Of a stretch of DNA of 64,000 nucleotides, positions 7,669 through 16,921 are shown one piece after another. This stretch comes from Enhygromyxa salina. Its GTDB lineage: Bacteria > Myxococcota_A > Polyangia > Nannocystales > Nannocystaceae. Made by a program: the position numbers and the translations under genes. Below the pieces are notes generated by a model. It had not been told where the DNA came from, did not search any database, and was given only the letters and a program-made list of their open reading frames with translations. The stretch spans positions 1-64,000 of the forward strand of contig NZ_PVNK01000127.1 of the NCBI RefSeq assembly GCF_002994615.1. The letters are read 5' to 3'. Numbering within the stretch: position 1 is the first letter of the stretch; each line of letters opens with the position of its first letter.

Positions 7669-9498
7669 TTGTCGGTTCGCCTCAAAGAAAGCGCCGAAAC
7701 TGGCTCTGGCCTTCTGGGCTCGGGCGGCGCTGCGTCTGCGGCCACGAGCGAGCTCCGGGGGTATATATCTTGCCCGTTGCGCCTCGAGAGCCACTCGCCG
7801 GAAGAAGAGCGCTCACCATGGGCGATCGCTGCCGTCGCGCTCGTCGCGGGGCTGCTCCAGATCATCGCGAGCATCGTCCTGGGTCTGGCGCGGCTCGAGA
7901 AGTTTACGGCGGCGGCCAACGAGGGCGCGTACATCTACCTCGTCGTCGGGGCGCTGCTCGGCGCGGGCGTGTTCTCGGTCTGGGTGGTCCGCTCGCGACC
8001 ACAGCTCGCGGTGACCCTGGCCTTGGTCTGGCCGGCCGGGGTCTGGTACGGCCTGCGCGCCCACACCTCGACCCTCGGCCTCGCGTATCACGGCGAGTAC
8101 ATCCTCCATCACTTGTCGGCGCTGCTGTGCCTGGTCCTGGCGATCTCGGTCCCGATCGGCTGGGCCAAAGATCGTCGCCTCGGCAAGCTCGCCTTCGTGC
8201 CGCTGCTGCTCGCGCTGCCCGGCGCGCTGGCGCTGGCGGCCTCGCACCTCGGGCAGGTCCCGGTCGGACCGACGTGGCTGGCCGATCATCGCCTCGCGAC
8301 GATCGGCGCCGCGCTGTTGCTGGCCTCGTGGCCCGTCGCGGCCGCGCTGTTCTGGTCCGAGCTCGGCCCGCGTCAGCGCCGGCCGCTGGTGTTCGTGCTC
8401 TTGCTCCCGCTCGCGGTCCGGGTCGGCTTCGCGGGCTGGGACGGGCTCTCGGGCGCGCTCGTCGAGCCCGAGGCGATCCCCTGGGTCGGGGCCGCGCTCG
8501 TGGTCACGGCGATCGCCACGCTGATCTTGCTGCGGCCACGGCTCGAGCTGTGGGTCATGGCCGTGGTCGGCGTGATCTGCCTGCTCGCCAGCATGTTCTT
8601 CTACTTCCTGTACGAGAACGGCTTCGGCGAGCTCGAGGACGGCCTCGGCGGTCTCTTGCAGTCGCTGTTTGGGTTCGCGGTCCCCTACCCCTCCTACGTC
8701 GACGACCTCCGCTCGGCGGCCCTGATGATGGGGCTGTTCTTCATGTTCGTGACCGTCTACTCGGCGCTGGTCTCGGCCGAGGATCGGGTCCGGGGCATCG
8801 CGTTGGGCCTGATGGTCATCGCCGGGCTCGGGTTCTCGAGCCCGCACCTGGTCCTGATGTTCGGGGTCGGGGCGCTGCTCGTCGTCGAGGGCATGCTGCC
8901 CGGGGCCCCGCACCGCGAGCTCGGGTCCCGGCAGGCCGCGGCCGACGCTGCGGCGATCGAGCGCGCGCTCGCCTACGACGATGGCCCGCCGCGCGATCTC
9001 GCCAGCGTCCGCGAGCTCATCGAGGGTCTGGCCGAGCGCCTCGGCCTCGATCCACCGACGGCGGTCGAGACCGAGTCCGGCGCCGGGATGATCGGCCTGC
9101 GCGGAGAGCTGCTCGGGCCCGAAGGTCGCGCGGAGGGCGGGCCGGTCCTCGATCTGCGCGCCCGCGTCGAGCCCGGCTCGACCCGCATCGAGCTCAGCGT
9201 CGGGTTGCCCGGGCGCGAGGAGCCGGTGTTCGAGCTGGTCCCCGATCCGGGCAAGCGCGGCCGACGTCCAGACCACCTGCTGTCGCGCAGCCACCGGGTC
9301 CACGGGGAGCTGCGCGCGCTCGAGGCCTTCGGTGACGCCCCCCTCGACGCGCTGACCAGCTTCCCGACGGCCTACCTGCGCGCCTGGGACGGAGGCGTGG
9401 ACGTCGATCTCGGCCGCGAGCTCGTCGGCCTGCGCGTCGATCAACTCGACGCGCTGGTCCGGTCCGTGGCCAAGGCCCTGGAGCCCGCACAGCGGTGA
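7669..9498 (+). CDS. Large polytopic membrane protein of unknown function
   Basis: The protein has about 11 predicted transmembrane segments (roughly residues 48-430), followed by a soluble cytoplasmic-looking domain of about 180 residues with Arg/Glu-rich strands. I do not recognise a family and see no catalytic motif. The start is unsure: no ATG exists in the first part of the frame; TTG 7669 gives 609 residues and TTG 7777 gives 573. The stop overlaps the GTG of pabB by 4 bases (GTGA), so translation of pabBA is probably coupled to it. A role in folate synthesis is not implied by that alone. Confidence 0.75.
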   Translation: MSVRLKESAETGSGLLGSGGAASAATSELRGYISCPLRLESHSPEEERSPWAIAAVALVAGLLQIIASIVLGLARLEKFTAAANEGAYIYLVVGALLGAGVFSVWVVRSRPQLAVTLALVWPAGVWYGLRAHTSTLGLAYHGEYILHHLSALLCLVLAISVPIGWAKDRRLGKLAFVPLLLALPGALALAASHLGQVPVGPTWLADHRLATIGAALLLASWPVAAALFWSELGPRQRRPLVFVLLLPLAVRVGFAGWDGLSGALVEPEAIPWVGAALVVTAIATLILLRPRLELWVMAVVGVICLLASMFFYFLYENGFGELEDGLGGLLQSLFGFAVPYPSYVDDLRSAALMMGLFFMFVTVYSALVSAEDRVRGIALGLMVIAGLGFSSPHLVLMFGVGALLVVEGMLPGAPHRELGSRQAAADAAAIERALAYDDGPPRDLASVRELIEGLAERLGLDPPTAVETESGAGMIGLRGELLGPEGRAEGGPVLDLRARVEPGSTRIELSVGLPGREEPVFELVPDPGKRGRRPDHLLSRSHRVHGELRALEAFGDAPLDALTSFPTAYLRAWDGGVDVDLGRELVGLRVDQLDALVRSVAKALEPAQR

Positions 9499-11018
9499 AC
9501 ACCGGACCCCTGCACCGCAGCCTGCGCTTCGCCGAGATCGAGCTCCTGTCGCCCTACGAGCTCGCGGCGAGCCACGACGATCGTCGCCACGTCGCGCTGC
9601 TCGAGGAGCCCGGCGCGCCGTCGGAGCTCGGCCGCTACGCCTACTTTTGCACCGACCCCTTCTGGGAATTTCGGACCAAGCGCGGGCGCTGCTGGGCCGG
9701 GCCTCCCGACGACCTGCGCGCGCTCGAGGGCGATCCCCTCGCCGAGCTCGCCGGCCTGCTCGAGCGCTACCGCTGCGACACTTCAACCTGGCAGCCGGGC
9801 CTCCCGCCCTTCGTCGGCGGCGCGGTCGGCTACCTCGGCTACGAGCTCCTGTACCTGATCGAGGACGTCCCCGACCGCGGCCGCGACGACCTCGCGCTGC
9901 CCGACGCCGAGCTGCTGTTCTACGGCCTCGTCTACGCCAGCGACCGCGTCGAGGGCCGCAGCTTCATCCTGGCCACGGGCTTCGGCGCCAGCCCCGAGCA
10001 GGCCCAGGCCCAGGCCCAGGCCCGGCTCGCCGAGGGACAGCGCGTCGTCGAGCGCCATGCGCGTGACCCGGGCCCGCCCGCCGCGGCCGAGGTCGAGCGG
10101 CTCCGGGCGCGCGCCCGGGCGGCCCGAGCCCAGGACCCGCGCCTGCTCGAGGTCCACCTCCACGAGCGCCGGATCACCCCGACCGTCGACCGCCTCGCCT
10201 ACCTCGCCTCGATCGAGCAAGCCAAGCGAGAGATCCTGGCCGGCAACGTGTTCGAGGTCTGCCTGACCCAGCGCTTCGATCTGCCCCGGCAGACCTTGCC
10301 AGCGCAGCTTCGCCAGCTCTACGGGGCCCTGCGCGCGGTCAACCCGGCGCCGATGAGCGCGTACCTGCGCCTCGGCGAGATCGAGGTCCTGTCGGCCTCG
10401 CCCGAGCGCTTCTTGAGCCTCGATCGCGCGGGCGCGGTCGAGACCCGGCCGATCAAGGGCACCCGCCCCCGCGGCGCCAGCGAGGCCGAAGACCGGGCCC
10501 TCGGCGACGAGCTGCGCGGCGCCGCCAAGGACCGGGCCGAGAACCTGATGATCGTCGATCTGTGCCGCAACGATCTGGGCAAGGTCTGCCAATTCGGGAC
10601 GGTCCGGGTCAGCGAGCTGTGCGGCGTGCACCCCTACGAGTTCACCTGGCACATGGTCTCGACGATCCGCGGGGTCCTGCGCGAGGGCCTCGGGCCCGTC
10701 GACTTGCTCCGCGCGACCTTCCCCGGCGGCTCGATGACCGGCGCGCCCAAGATCGAGGCGATGAAGATCATCGACCGGCTCGAGCCGACCAAGCGCGGGG
10801 TGTTCTCGGGCGCGATCGGCTTCTTCGACTTCGACGGAGCCCTCGATCTGAGCATCGTGATCCGGACGCTGGTCAAGTCCCCCGAGCTCGTCACCTTCCA
10901 CGTCGGCGGCGCGATCGTGGCTGACTCGGACCCGGCCGAGGAGTACCAGGAGACCCTCGACAAGGCCCACGGCCTCGTCCTCGCCATCGACCTGGCCCGA
11001 CGGGAGCGCAGTCGCTGA
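9495..11018 (+). CDS. pabB: Aminodeoxychorismate synthase component I
   Basis: PabB converts chorismate and ammonia to 4-amino-4-deoxychorismate for folate. The 507 residues include the N-terminal Anth_synt_I region (GGAVGYLGYELLY near 108) and the chorismate-binding domain with ASPERFL, RPIKGTRPRG, NLMIVDLCRNDLG and GSMTGAPK. The lysine in PIKGT (Lys321) matches the nucleophile of PabB, where anthranilate synthase has alanine (PIAGT), so pabB is favoured over trpE. It starts with GTG 9495 inside the stop of the upstream membrane gene and ends 1 bp before pabA, its glutaminase partner. Confidence 0.88.
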   Translation: MNTGPLHRSLRFAEIELLSPYELAASHDDRRHVALLEEPGAPSELGRYAYFCTDPFWEFRTKRGRCWAGPPDDLRALEGDPLAELAGLLERYRCDTSTWQPGLPPFVGGAVGYLGYELLYLIEDVPDRGRDDLALPDAELLFYGLVYASDRVEGRSFILATGFGASPEQAQAQAQARLAEGQRVVERHARDPGPPAAAEVERLRARARAARAQDPRLLEVHLHERRITPTVDRLAYLASIEQAKREILAGNVFEVCLTQRFDLPRQTLPAQLRQLYGALRAVNPAPMSAYLRLGEIEVLSASPERFLSLDRAGAVETRPIKGTRPRGASEAEDRALGDELRGAAKDRAENLMIVDLCRNDLGKVCQFGTVRVSELCGVHPYEFTWHMVSTIRGVLREGLGPVDLLRATFPGGSMTGAPKIEAMKIIDRLEPTKRGVFSGAIGFFDFDGALDLSIVIRTLVKSPELVTFHVGGAIVADSDPAEEYQETLDKAHGLVLAIDLARRERSR

Positions 11019-11019
11019 C

Positions 11020-11607
11020 ATGCCCTACCGCCTGCTGATCCTCGATAACTACGACTCCTTCGCCTACAACATCTACCAGGCGCTGGGCGAGCTGACCCAG
11101 ACGGCGGCCAAGGTCTACCGCAACGACCGCGTGTCGCTGGCCGAGGTCCTCGCCGACGACCCGACCCACGTGTTCATCTCGCCGGGCCCCGGCAACCCCG
11201 AAGATCCGGCCTACTTTGGGATCTGCGCCGAGGTCGTCAAGACCCTGGGCCCGCGGCAGGTCCCGATCCTCGGCGTGTGTCTGGGTCACCAGGGCCTCGG
11301 CGCCGCGCTCGGTGCCCGCGTGACCCGGGCACCGCAGGTCATGCACGGCAAGCAGAGCACGATCGAGCACGACGGCCAGGGCCTGTTCGCCGGCCTGCCC
11401 TGCCCGCTCACGGTCATGCGCTACCACTCGCTGATGCTCGACGAGGCCAGCTTGCCGCCGCAGCTCGCGGTCACCAGCCGCACGCGCGAGGGCCTGGTCA
11501 TGAGCGTCGCCCACCGTGAGCAGCGCGTGGCCGGCGTGCAGTTTCACCCCGAGTCGATCGGCACCGAGCACGGCGCCGAGCTCCTGCGCAATTTCCTGGC
11601 CTGGTGA
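11020..11607 (+). CDS. pabA: Aminodeoxychorismate/anthranilate synthase glutaminase component
   Basis: This 195-residue class I glutamine amidotransferase feeds ammonia to PabB. The triad is visible: Cys87 in GVCLGHQ, His176 and Glu178 in QFHPES. The oxyanion-strand motif SPGPGNP is at 54-60. Length and compactness fit PabA/TrpG. Adjacency to pabB (1 bp) supports the folate role, though PabA proteins may serve TrpE too. Confidence 0.9.
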   Translation: MPYRLLILDNYDSFAYNIYQALGELTQTAAKVYRNDRVSLAEVLADDPTHVFISPGPGNPEDPAYFGICAEVVKTLGPRQVPILGVCLGHQGLGAALGARVTRAPQVMHGKQSTIEHDGQGLFAGLPCPLTVMRYHSLMLDEASLPPQLAVTSRTREGLVMSVAHREQRVAGVQFHPESIGTEHGAELLRNFLAW

Positions 11608-11665
11608 CGCCGCTCAGCCGTCGCCGTCGCCGTCGCCGACGTGGATCCGCGCCAGGCTCGAGGAC

Positions 11666-12490
11666 TCAGTCAAAGCCTGGGCCGATGCCGTCAAGCTCGA
11701 GCTCAGCGGGCGGCCCGGCTTGGTCACCCTCGCCCAAGCTCCGATCCTCGACCTCGACCTCGACCTCGATCTCGCGCCCGCCGTCCTCGAGATCGCGGAC
11801 CTTGACGACGACCTCCTCGTCCTTGAAGCCGCGCGAGTGGAGGTCGGCGAGCAGCTGCGCGCGGGCCTCCTCGAGGTCGGCCTCGCGCAGCGACACCCGA
11901 AACGCCCGGTGGGCCAGGCGGCGCGCCCAGATCGTATCGATCTCACCCTCGAGCGCGGTCTCGACGATCTCGGCATCGGCGAGGGCCGGGAATTGTTCAC
12001 GCAGCTCCGGCTCGATCTCGCCGAGCGCGAGGCCCTGATCCCACAAGCGGATCTGCATCAAGGTCTGGGGCTCGCCGCCCCCGGCTTGGACCTGCTCGCG
12101 CACGAGCACGTCGACCTCGGCCGCGTCGCTGCGCTCGCGCACGTAGCGGGCGATCTCGCTGGCGGGCAGGCGCTCACCATCGGCCGGGCGAATCTCGACG
12201 CTGAGCCCGAGCGGGATGTCGTAGGAGGTCGGCAGCACGCACGCGCCGACGATCGCCACCATCAGGGCTCCGAACGCGAGCGCGACGCGATGACTGACGA
12301 GCAGCGCGAGCAGGCCAACGCCGCCGCCGCGGGTCTCCTTGGCGCCCGCCCCCGCGCCCCCAGGTTGAGCGTAGCGCGCTGCCCATGCCGACACGGCCGC
12401 TTGTTCGGCGCTCGGGCGCAGCGGCGGCGGGTCCACGCGGGGGGCATGGAGCTCGCGGAGCAGCTCCTTGGTCGAGGGGTCAGAGGGCAT
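11666..12490 (-). CDS. Single-pass membrane protein coupled to sigma factor (possible anti-sigma)
   Basis: This 274-residue protein has a Pro/Ala-rich N-terminal cytoplasmic part of about 60 residues, one transmembrane helix (about 62-90, VALAFGALMVAIVGACVL) and an acidic, Glu-rich extracytoplasmic domain. There is no clear ZAS/HxxxCxxC anti-sigma motif, so an anti-sigma role rests on context. Its start overlaps the end of the sigma gene by 11 bp, giving the same order as sigma/anti-sigma pairs. The acidic C-terminal part is encoded by GAG/GTC-rich DNA. Confidence 0.65.
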   Translation of the reverse strand: MPSDPSTKELLRELHAPRVDPPPLRPSAEQAAVSAWAARYAQPGGAGAGAKETRGGGVGLLALLVSHRVALAFGALMVAIVGACVLPTSYDIPLGLSVEIRPADGERLPASEIARYVRERSDAAEVDVLVREQVQAGGGEPQTLMQIRLWDQGLALGEIEPELREQFPALADAEIVETALEGEIDTIWARRLAHRAFRVSLREADLEEARAQLLADLHSRGFKDEEVVVKVRDLEDGGREIEVEVEVEDRSLGEGDQAGPPAELELDGIGPGFD

Positions 12491-13061
12491 GGGACACCTC
12501 CGCTTTCTGCTCGTCTTCGAGCATGCGCGAGCGAGCTCGAAGCTCGCGGACGGCCCGGGAGATCCGCTTGCGCACCGCCGACTCGCGCAGACCGAGCAGC
12601 TCGGCGATCTCGGCGTGGCGCAGGCCGTCGCCGTAGCGCATGGCCAGGAGCTGACGGGTCTCGGTTGGGCACTCGGCGACCAACGCCCGGACCCAGGCGG
12701 TCCGCTCGTCGGCGATCATGTGGTCGAGCGGCCCGGTGGTCTCGCGCAGGCCGTCGGCGATGACCTCGAGCGCGACCGCGCTCTTGCGCGTGCGGTAGTG
12801 ATCGATGACCGCGTTGCGAGCGATCCGCAGCGCCCACGCCCGGACCGAGCCCCGCGCGGGGTCGAAGTCGGCGAGGTGCTCGACCACGCGCCGAAACACG
12901 TCGGCGACCAGCTCTTCGGCGTCGGCCGCCGAGTCGACCCGACGCGCGACGTAGCGCGCGACGAGGGGCTGGAGCTCTCGGTACAGGCGCGTGAACGCCC
13001 GGCGATCACCAGCGACGGCCTTGCGGACCCAGCGGGCCAGCGGATCGCGCATAGCGAGCAT
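12480..13061 (-). CDS. RNA polymerase ECF-type sigma factor
   Basis: This 193-residue sigma-70 family protein has region 2 at about residues 22-95 (AFTRLYRELQPLVARYV, the DVFRRVVEHL core-binding segment and RAWALRIARNAVIDHYR, the -10 reading part) and region 4 at about 130-185 (LLAMRYGDGLRHAEIAELLGLRESAVRKRISRA cut into helices of an HTH). It has no region 1.1 or 3, as in ECF factors. It likely directs a stress or envelope regulon with the overlapping membrane gene at 11666 as regulator. Targets cannot be read from the window. ATG 13061 is used; ATG 13052 is nearly equal. Confidence 0.88.
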   Translation of the reverse strand: MLAMRDPLARWVRKAVAGDRRAFTRLYRELQPLVARYVARRVDSAADAEELVADVFRRVVEHLADFDPARGSVRAWALRIARNAVIDHYRTRKSAVALEVIADGLRETTGPLDHMIADERTAWVRALVAECPTETRQLLAMRYGDGLRHAEIAELLGLRESAVRKRISRAVRELRARSRMLEDEQKAEVSHAL

Positions 13062-13119
13062 CGAGACAGCTCTACGAGCGGCGCCCGGATCTGTGACCGG
13101 ATCCGAGCCGGAGAATTGA

Positions 13120-13416
13120 TCACCTGACCAATTTGATCATCGAGTCGAACCACCCGGGCCGTCCGGCGAGCTGCTCGAGCTCGCCATCGTCGAGGTACAC
13201 GCCCCCGCACGAGAAGCACTTGTCGACCTTCACGCCGCGGAATTCGACCTCTTGGAGCTCGGCTCCGCACTTGGCGCAGCGCATCCAGTGCAGCTCCTTG
13301 AGCTTGGCCCGGTCTTCTTCGGCGAGCTCGGCCTGCTTGGCGCGCACGGCCTCGCGGCGCTTCTCCATCTCTTGGCGGAGGATGTACTCCTCTTCGTTCT
13401 CACTTGGGCGTGACAT
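13120..13416 (-). CDS. Small zinc-ribbon protein (TFIIB-type zinc finger)
   Basis: This 98-residue soluble protein has a charged N-terminal helix (about 1-42, Glu/Arg/Lys-rich, likely coiled coil) and a zf-TFIIB-like ribbon with Cys47, Cys50, Cys67 and Cys70 (MRCAKCG, DKCFSCGG), followed by VYLDDGELEQL, typical of this small family. Function of the family is unknown; binding to protein or nucleic acid is assumed. It lies 25 bp downstream of the zinc-ribbon/TPR gene on the same strand. Start ATG 13416 is the first good codon; a longer frame upstream overlaps the neighbour. Confidence 0.75.
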   Translation of the reverse strand: MSRPSENEEEYILRQEMEKRREAVRAKQAELAEEDRAKLKELHWMRCAKCGAELQEVEFRGVKVDKCFSCGGVYLDDGELEQLAGRPGWFDSMIKLVR

Positions 13417-13441
13417 GTGGCTCCTTGCTGTGATGGGGGCT

Positions 13442-15715
13442 TCAGCCCCCCGAGTCCGCGGGTGGGTCCGCGGATGGGTCCGCGGGTGGCGTGGGCTCGG
13501 GGGCGGGTGTGGGCTCGGGCTCGGCCTGGCTCGGCTTGTTCTTGCTGAGGTAGGCCTTCGCGGTGGCGTTGTTGGGGTCGACCTGCAGGAGCCGCTCGTA
13601 GAGATCGGTGGCCCGCGCAGTGGCGCCGGTCTTGGCGGCGACCTTGGCGGCGCCGCGCAGCGCGAATTTGCTCTTGGGCGACTGCTGAAGCGCGCGATCG
13701 AAGAACTGGTCTGCGCGCCCGTTGTTGCCCTGCGCCGCGTAGCCCTCGGCGAGGCACACGAGCACGTCGATGTTCTTGGGCTGGCGGTCGAAGGCCTTGA
13801 GCAGGGTCTTGATCCCGCCGGCCGCGTCGCCCGACGAGACCTGCGTGCAGCCGCGCTCGAGCAGGCGGTCGAAGCTCGATCCGCCGCCGCCGCCGCCGCC
13901 TCCGCCTCCGCCTCCGCCTCCGCCAGGCGGTGGTGGCGCCTTGGCCACGCTGGGATCGCCCCCCTCGCCAGCCTCGCCAGCCTCGCCCAGCCCACCGGTC
14001 TCGCCCTCGCCCGCCCCGTCGTCGCCCGCGTCACCGGGGCCGAACTGCGAGCGAATCGCGAGCGCGACGATCTGATCGGGGGCCGCGACGAGCAGCCGCT
14101 CGGCGGTGTTGCGAGCTGCGGTCTCGTCGCCAGCCCGGAGCAGCGCCAGCGCCAGCGCGCTGTCGCCGAGGCCCGTGCGCGGCGGCGGCAGCCCCTGGAG
14201 TCCGGCGACGAGCCCCGGGGGCACAGGCGCGTCGAGATCTTGCCACAGCACCGCCGCTCGCACGATCAGCGCGGTCTCGGTCGCGGCCTCGGGGACGTGG
14301 GGCAGGACCTCGGCCTCGCTCCGGCCGCTCGCTAGCCGCGCGAAGGCCCGGACCTCGGCCAGCCGATCGATGTCGGTTGCGCCTTCGAGCCCGTCGACCA
14401 GCCGCTCGCCATCCTCTTGATCTTCGCTCGCCCGACGGCGGAAGTCCTCGCGCTGATCGGGGTCGATCGCGGCCGCGATCTCGTAGGCGAGCGCGCGGCT
14501 GATCAGCAGGTCCGCGAGCGCGAGCTCCATCGAAGCCTGAGTCGGGGCGTCGGCGTCGCTGGCGTCGATCGCCCGCTGGAGCTCGGCCTCGGCCTTGGCG
14601 AGGTCGGCCACGCCCAGGCGCCGCGTGGCCCGCTCGGCGGCCGCGACCTCGGGCCGCGCGGTGGCCTGGACCGGGGCGTCTTGCTGGCCACCGCCGAGGT
14701 TGAGCAGCTTCTCGCGGATCTGCGGCACGCCAAACATCACCCCGACGGCCGCGATCACGCCGAGAAAGGCGATCAGACCCGGTCCGACGCCGCGCCGCTT
14801 GACGGGCGTGAACGCGGCGGGCTCATCGGGAGGAGCCGGCCGCTCGTCGTCGAGATCGAGCTCGAGCGCCCGCCCCTCGGCGCGCTTGGGCCGCTTGTTC
14901 GCCGCGCGCCGGGGCGCGTCGCGGTCGCTGTCGTCGAGCTCGAGCGCGGGGCCATCTGCCTGGCGGGGGCGCTTTTTCACCGGGCGGGTCAGCGCGTCAT
15001 CGTCGGCCAGCTCGAACGAGAAGTCGTCCGCGAGAGCGGGGCGCTTGGACGCGCCGGGGCGAACGCGCGTCGTGGCGTCGGTCCCAGGCTCATCGTCGTC
15101 GACCGCGAGGAACTCGCCGGCCCAGCTGCGCGCGGCCTCCGGCTCATCGATCTCGTCGAGCTTGGCGCGGCTGAGGCCGAGCTCGTCGTCCGGTTCTGCG
15201 CTGGGGCCAACGTTCAGGTTCAGGTTGAGCGACTCGATGTCGACCGGCGGCGGCGGGACGCTGCGCGGCGGAGACAGGGGCGCTCGCGCGCTCGCTTGCT
15301 TCGGCGCGGCCGCGACCTGCGCAGGAGGCTGCGCGGGAGCTGGCGGCGGCGGCGGCGGCGGCTCGGGGGCCGGCGGCGCGACCGGCTTGACGACGGGCTC
15401 GATGGCCCCGAATTGGGCAAAGGCAGCGGAGAACTCCGGCATGCTCCCGATCCGGACCCAGCTCTGACCGGTGCGCGAGACCTGATCGTCGGGGTGGAGG
15501 CGACCCTCGTCGATCCACTGACGCATGGTCGCCACGTCGGGCGCGGTGAAGCTGGCGTCGTCGGTCGTGTGGATCTGCCACCCCGGGGGCTGAGCGGACG
15601 CCGACTCGACCTTGAACACGTGCTTGCAGACCGAGCAGCGCACGGTGATGCCTTCACCGACCTGCGTGTCGTCGAAACCGAACTCGGTCCCGCACTGCGG
15701 GCAGCGAACGATCAT
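13442..15715 (-). CDS. MJ0042-type zinc finger, GYF-like and TPR membrane protein
   Basis: This 757-residue protein is of a type common in Myxococcota. Order: zinc finger with Cys5, Cys8, Cys27, Cys30 (MIVRCPQCGTEFGFDD); a GYF_2-like module at about 45-95 (WQIHTTDDASFTAPDVATM); a Pro/Ala-rich and acidic disordered region to about 310; one transmembrane helix (LIAFLGVIAAVGVMFGVP); TPR-like helices; a run of about 15 glycines near residue 615; then three more TPRs and a Pro-rich tail. The soluble TPR end should face the periplasm. Such proteins are often scaffolds, but no partner is known here. The Gly run is coded by a (cct/ccg)n tract at about 13875-13925 that could slip. Confidence 0.8.
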   Translation of the reverse strand: MIVRCPQCGTEFGFDDTQVGEGITVRCSVCKHVFKVESASAQPPGWQIHTTDDASFTAPDVATMRQWIDEGRLHPDDQVSRTGQSWVRIGSMPEFSAAFAQFGAIEPVVKPVAPPAPEPPPPPPPAPAQPPAQVAAAPKQASARAPLSPPRSVPPPPVDIESLNLNLNVGPSAEPDDELGLSRAKLDEIDEPEAARSWAGEFLAVDDDEPGTDATTRVRPGASKRPALADDFSFELADDDALTRPVKKRPRQADGPALELDDSDRDAPRRAANKRPKRAEGRALELDLDDERPAPPDEPAAFTPVKRRGVGPGLIAFLGVIAAVGVMFGVPQIREKLLNLGGGQQDAPVQATARPEVAAAERATRRLGVADLAKAEAELQRAIDASDADAPTQASMELALADLLISRALAYEIAAAIDPDQREDFRRRASEDQEDGERLVDGLEGATDIDRLAEVRAFARLASGRSEAEVLPHVPEAATETALIVRAAVLWQDLDAPVPPGLVAGLQGLPPPRTGLGDSALALALLRAGDETAARNTAERLLVAAPDQIVALAIRSQFGPGDAGDDGAGEGETGGLGEAGEAGEGGDPSVAKAPPPPGGGGGGGGGGGGGGGSSFDRLLERGCTQVSSGDAAGGIKTLLKAFDRQPKNIDVLVCLAEGYAAQGNNGRADQFFDRALQQSPKSKFALRGAAKVAAKTGATARATDLYERLLQVDPNNATAKAYLSKNKPSQAEPEPTPAPEPTPPADPSADPPADSGG

Positions 15716-15877
15716 CCATGCCTCCGCGCCGGGCGTCGACCGAGCTCAGCGCTGGCTGGCGCGCGCTCCGATGGGCTGACTTGGTTGGCGGCCATCCGGG
15801 ACGGGCACTCTAGCAGGCCGCTGAACAACCCACCACGCCCCAGAGCACGCCTCTGAGGTCCTGTTCATGCCCAGGTG

Positions 15878-16081
15878 TCAGGAGGCCAGTCCGAAGAACG
15901 AGCCACCGACCGCCATGACCCCAGCCACGAGCAGGATCAGCCCGAAGTACTGCATCGCGACCGGCGCCTTGTCCTTGACGGGCTCGATGCCGGCTTCGGC
16001 CTTGCACCTCGGGCAGACCTTGTGCTCGTCGTCCGGCTCGGCCTCGATCGGCGTGTGGCAGTAACTGCACACGTAGCGCAT
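15878..16081 (-). CDS. Small zinc-ribbon membrane protein
   Basis: This 67-residue protein has a zinc ribbon at the N-terminus (Cys5, Cys8, Cys23, Cys26: VCSYCHTP, KVCPRCKAE) and one transmembrane helix at about 42-64 (MQYFGLILLVAGVMAVGGSF). Function is unknown. It belongs to the group of zinc-ribbon genes on this strand (13120, 13442) but is separated from 13442 by about 160 bp and may have its own promoter. Confidence 0.75.
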   Translation of the reverse strand: MRYVCSYCHTPIEAEPDDEHKVCPRCKAEAGIEPVKDKAPVAMQYFGLILLVAGVMAVGGSFFGLAS

Positions 16082-16205
16082 GTAGCCGAACTACGACGGG
16101 CGCCCGGTCCTGTCAATCTCGGACCTTTGCTGGCTTTACCAGGGCTTCACCTCCCGCGAGCAGGACGCGAAGACGCGGCTCCCGAGTGTGTGGCACCATC
16201 GTGCG

Positions 16206-16916
16206 GTGCGGATCCTGCTCATCGAAGATGACGAGCGCCTCGCCGAGCGCACCGCGGAGTACCTGCGCACCCACAAGGCGGAGGTCGAGATCGTGGGTGA
16301 CGGCGAGCGCGGGCTCGAGCGCGCCGCGGCCGGCGAGCACGACATCGTGCTCCTCGACCTCATGTTGCCGGGCATCGAGGGCCTCGATCTGTGCCGCAGG
16401 CTGCGCCAGCGGTCCAAGATCCCCGTCATCATCCTCAGCGCGCGCGGCGAGGAGGTCGACCGCATCGTCGGGCTCGAGGTCGGAGCTGACGACTATCTGC
16501 CCAAGCCCTTCTCCCCCCGCGAGCTGCTCGCCCGAATTCGCGCGGTCCTGCGCCGCCACGCCACGACCAGCAGCGTCGAGGCCGAGACCCTCGAGCTCGG
16601 GGCCCTCGCGATCGACCGAGCTCGGCGCATCGCCACGGTCTCCGGCAACGCCTGCGAGCTCACAGCTTACCAATTCGATCTCCTCTGGATCCTCGCGTCG
16701 CAGGCCGAGCGGGTCCTGAGCCGCAACCAGCTCCACGCCCAGGTCCGGACCCTGCGCGGCGAGCCGCCCCAGGAATTCGACCCGAGCGTCGACCGCTCGA
16801 TCGACGTGCACCTGAGCAAGGTCCGCCAGTCGCTCGCGGCCGCCGACGCCAGCGCAGGCTCGAACTTGATCAAGACCGTCCGCGGGGTCGGCTACGTGCT
16901 CTCGGCTGACGGCTGA
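16206..16916 (+). CDS. OmpR-family response regulator
   Basis: This 236-residue two-component regulator has a receiver domain (acidic pocket EDD at 7-9, phospho-acceptor Asp51 in VLLDLMLPG, Lys100 in DDYLPKPFS) and a C-terminal winged helix (about 135-233, ending TVRGVGYVLS). GTG 16206 (VRILLIEDD) is the usual family start; a GTG 18 bp upstream is open too. The histidine kinase gene follows after 5 bp and is the likely partner. Target genes are not evident. Confidence 0.9.
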   Translation: MRILLIEDDERLAERTAEYLRTHKAEVEIVGDGERGLERAAAGEHDIVLLDLMLPGIEGLDLCRRLRQRSKIPVIILSARGEEVDRIVGLEVGADDYLPKPFSPRELLARIRAVLRRHATTSSVEAETLELGALAIDRARRIATVSGNACELTAYQFDLLWILASQAERVLSRNQLHAQVRTLRGEPPQEFDPSVDRSIDVHLSKVRQSLAAADASAGSNLIKTVRGVGYVLSADG

Positions 16917-16921
16917 TCGCC

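Noticed and set aside
11745..11775. gacctcgacctcgac repeat
   Set aside because: It is the codon pattern of the acidic end of the membrane protein at 11666.
13870..13925. (cct/ccg)n microsatellite
   Set aside because: It codes for a Gly-rich linker in the TPR protein on the minus strand; not a separate element.
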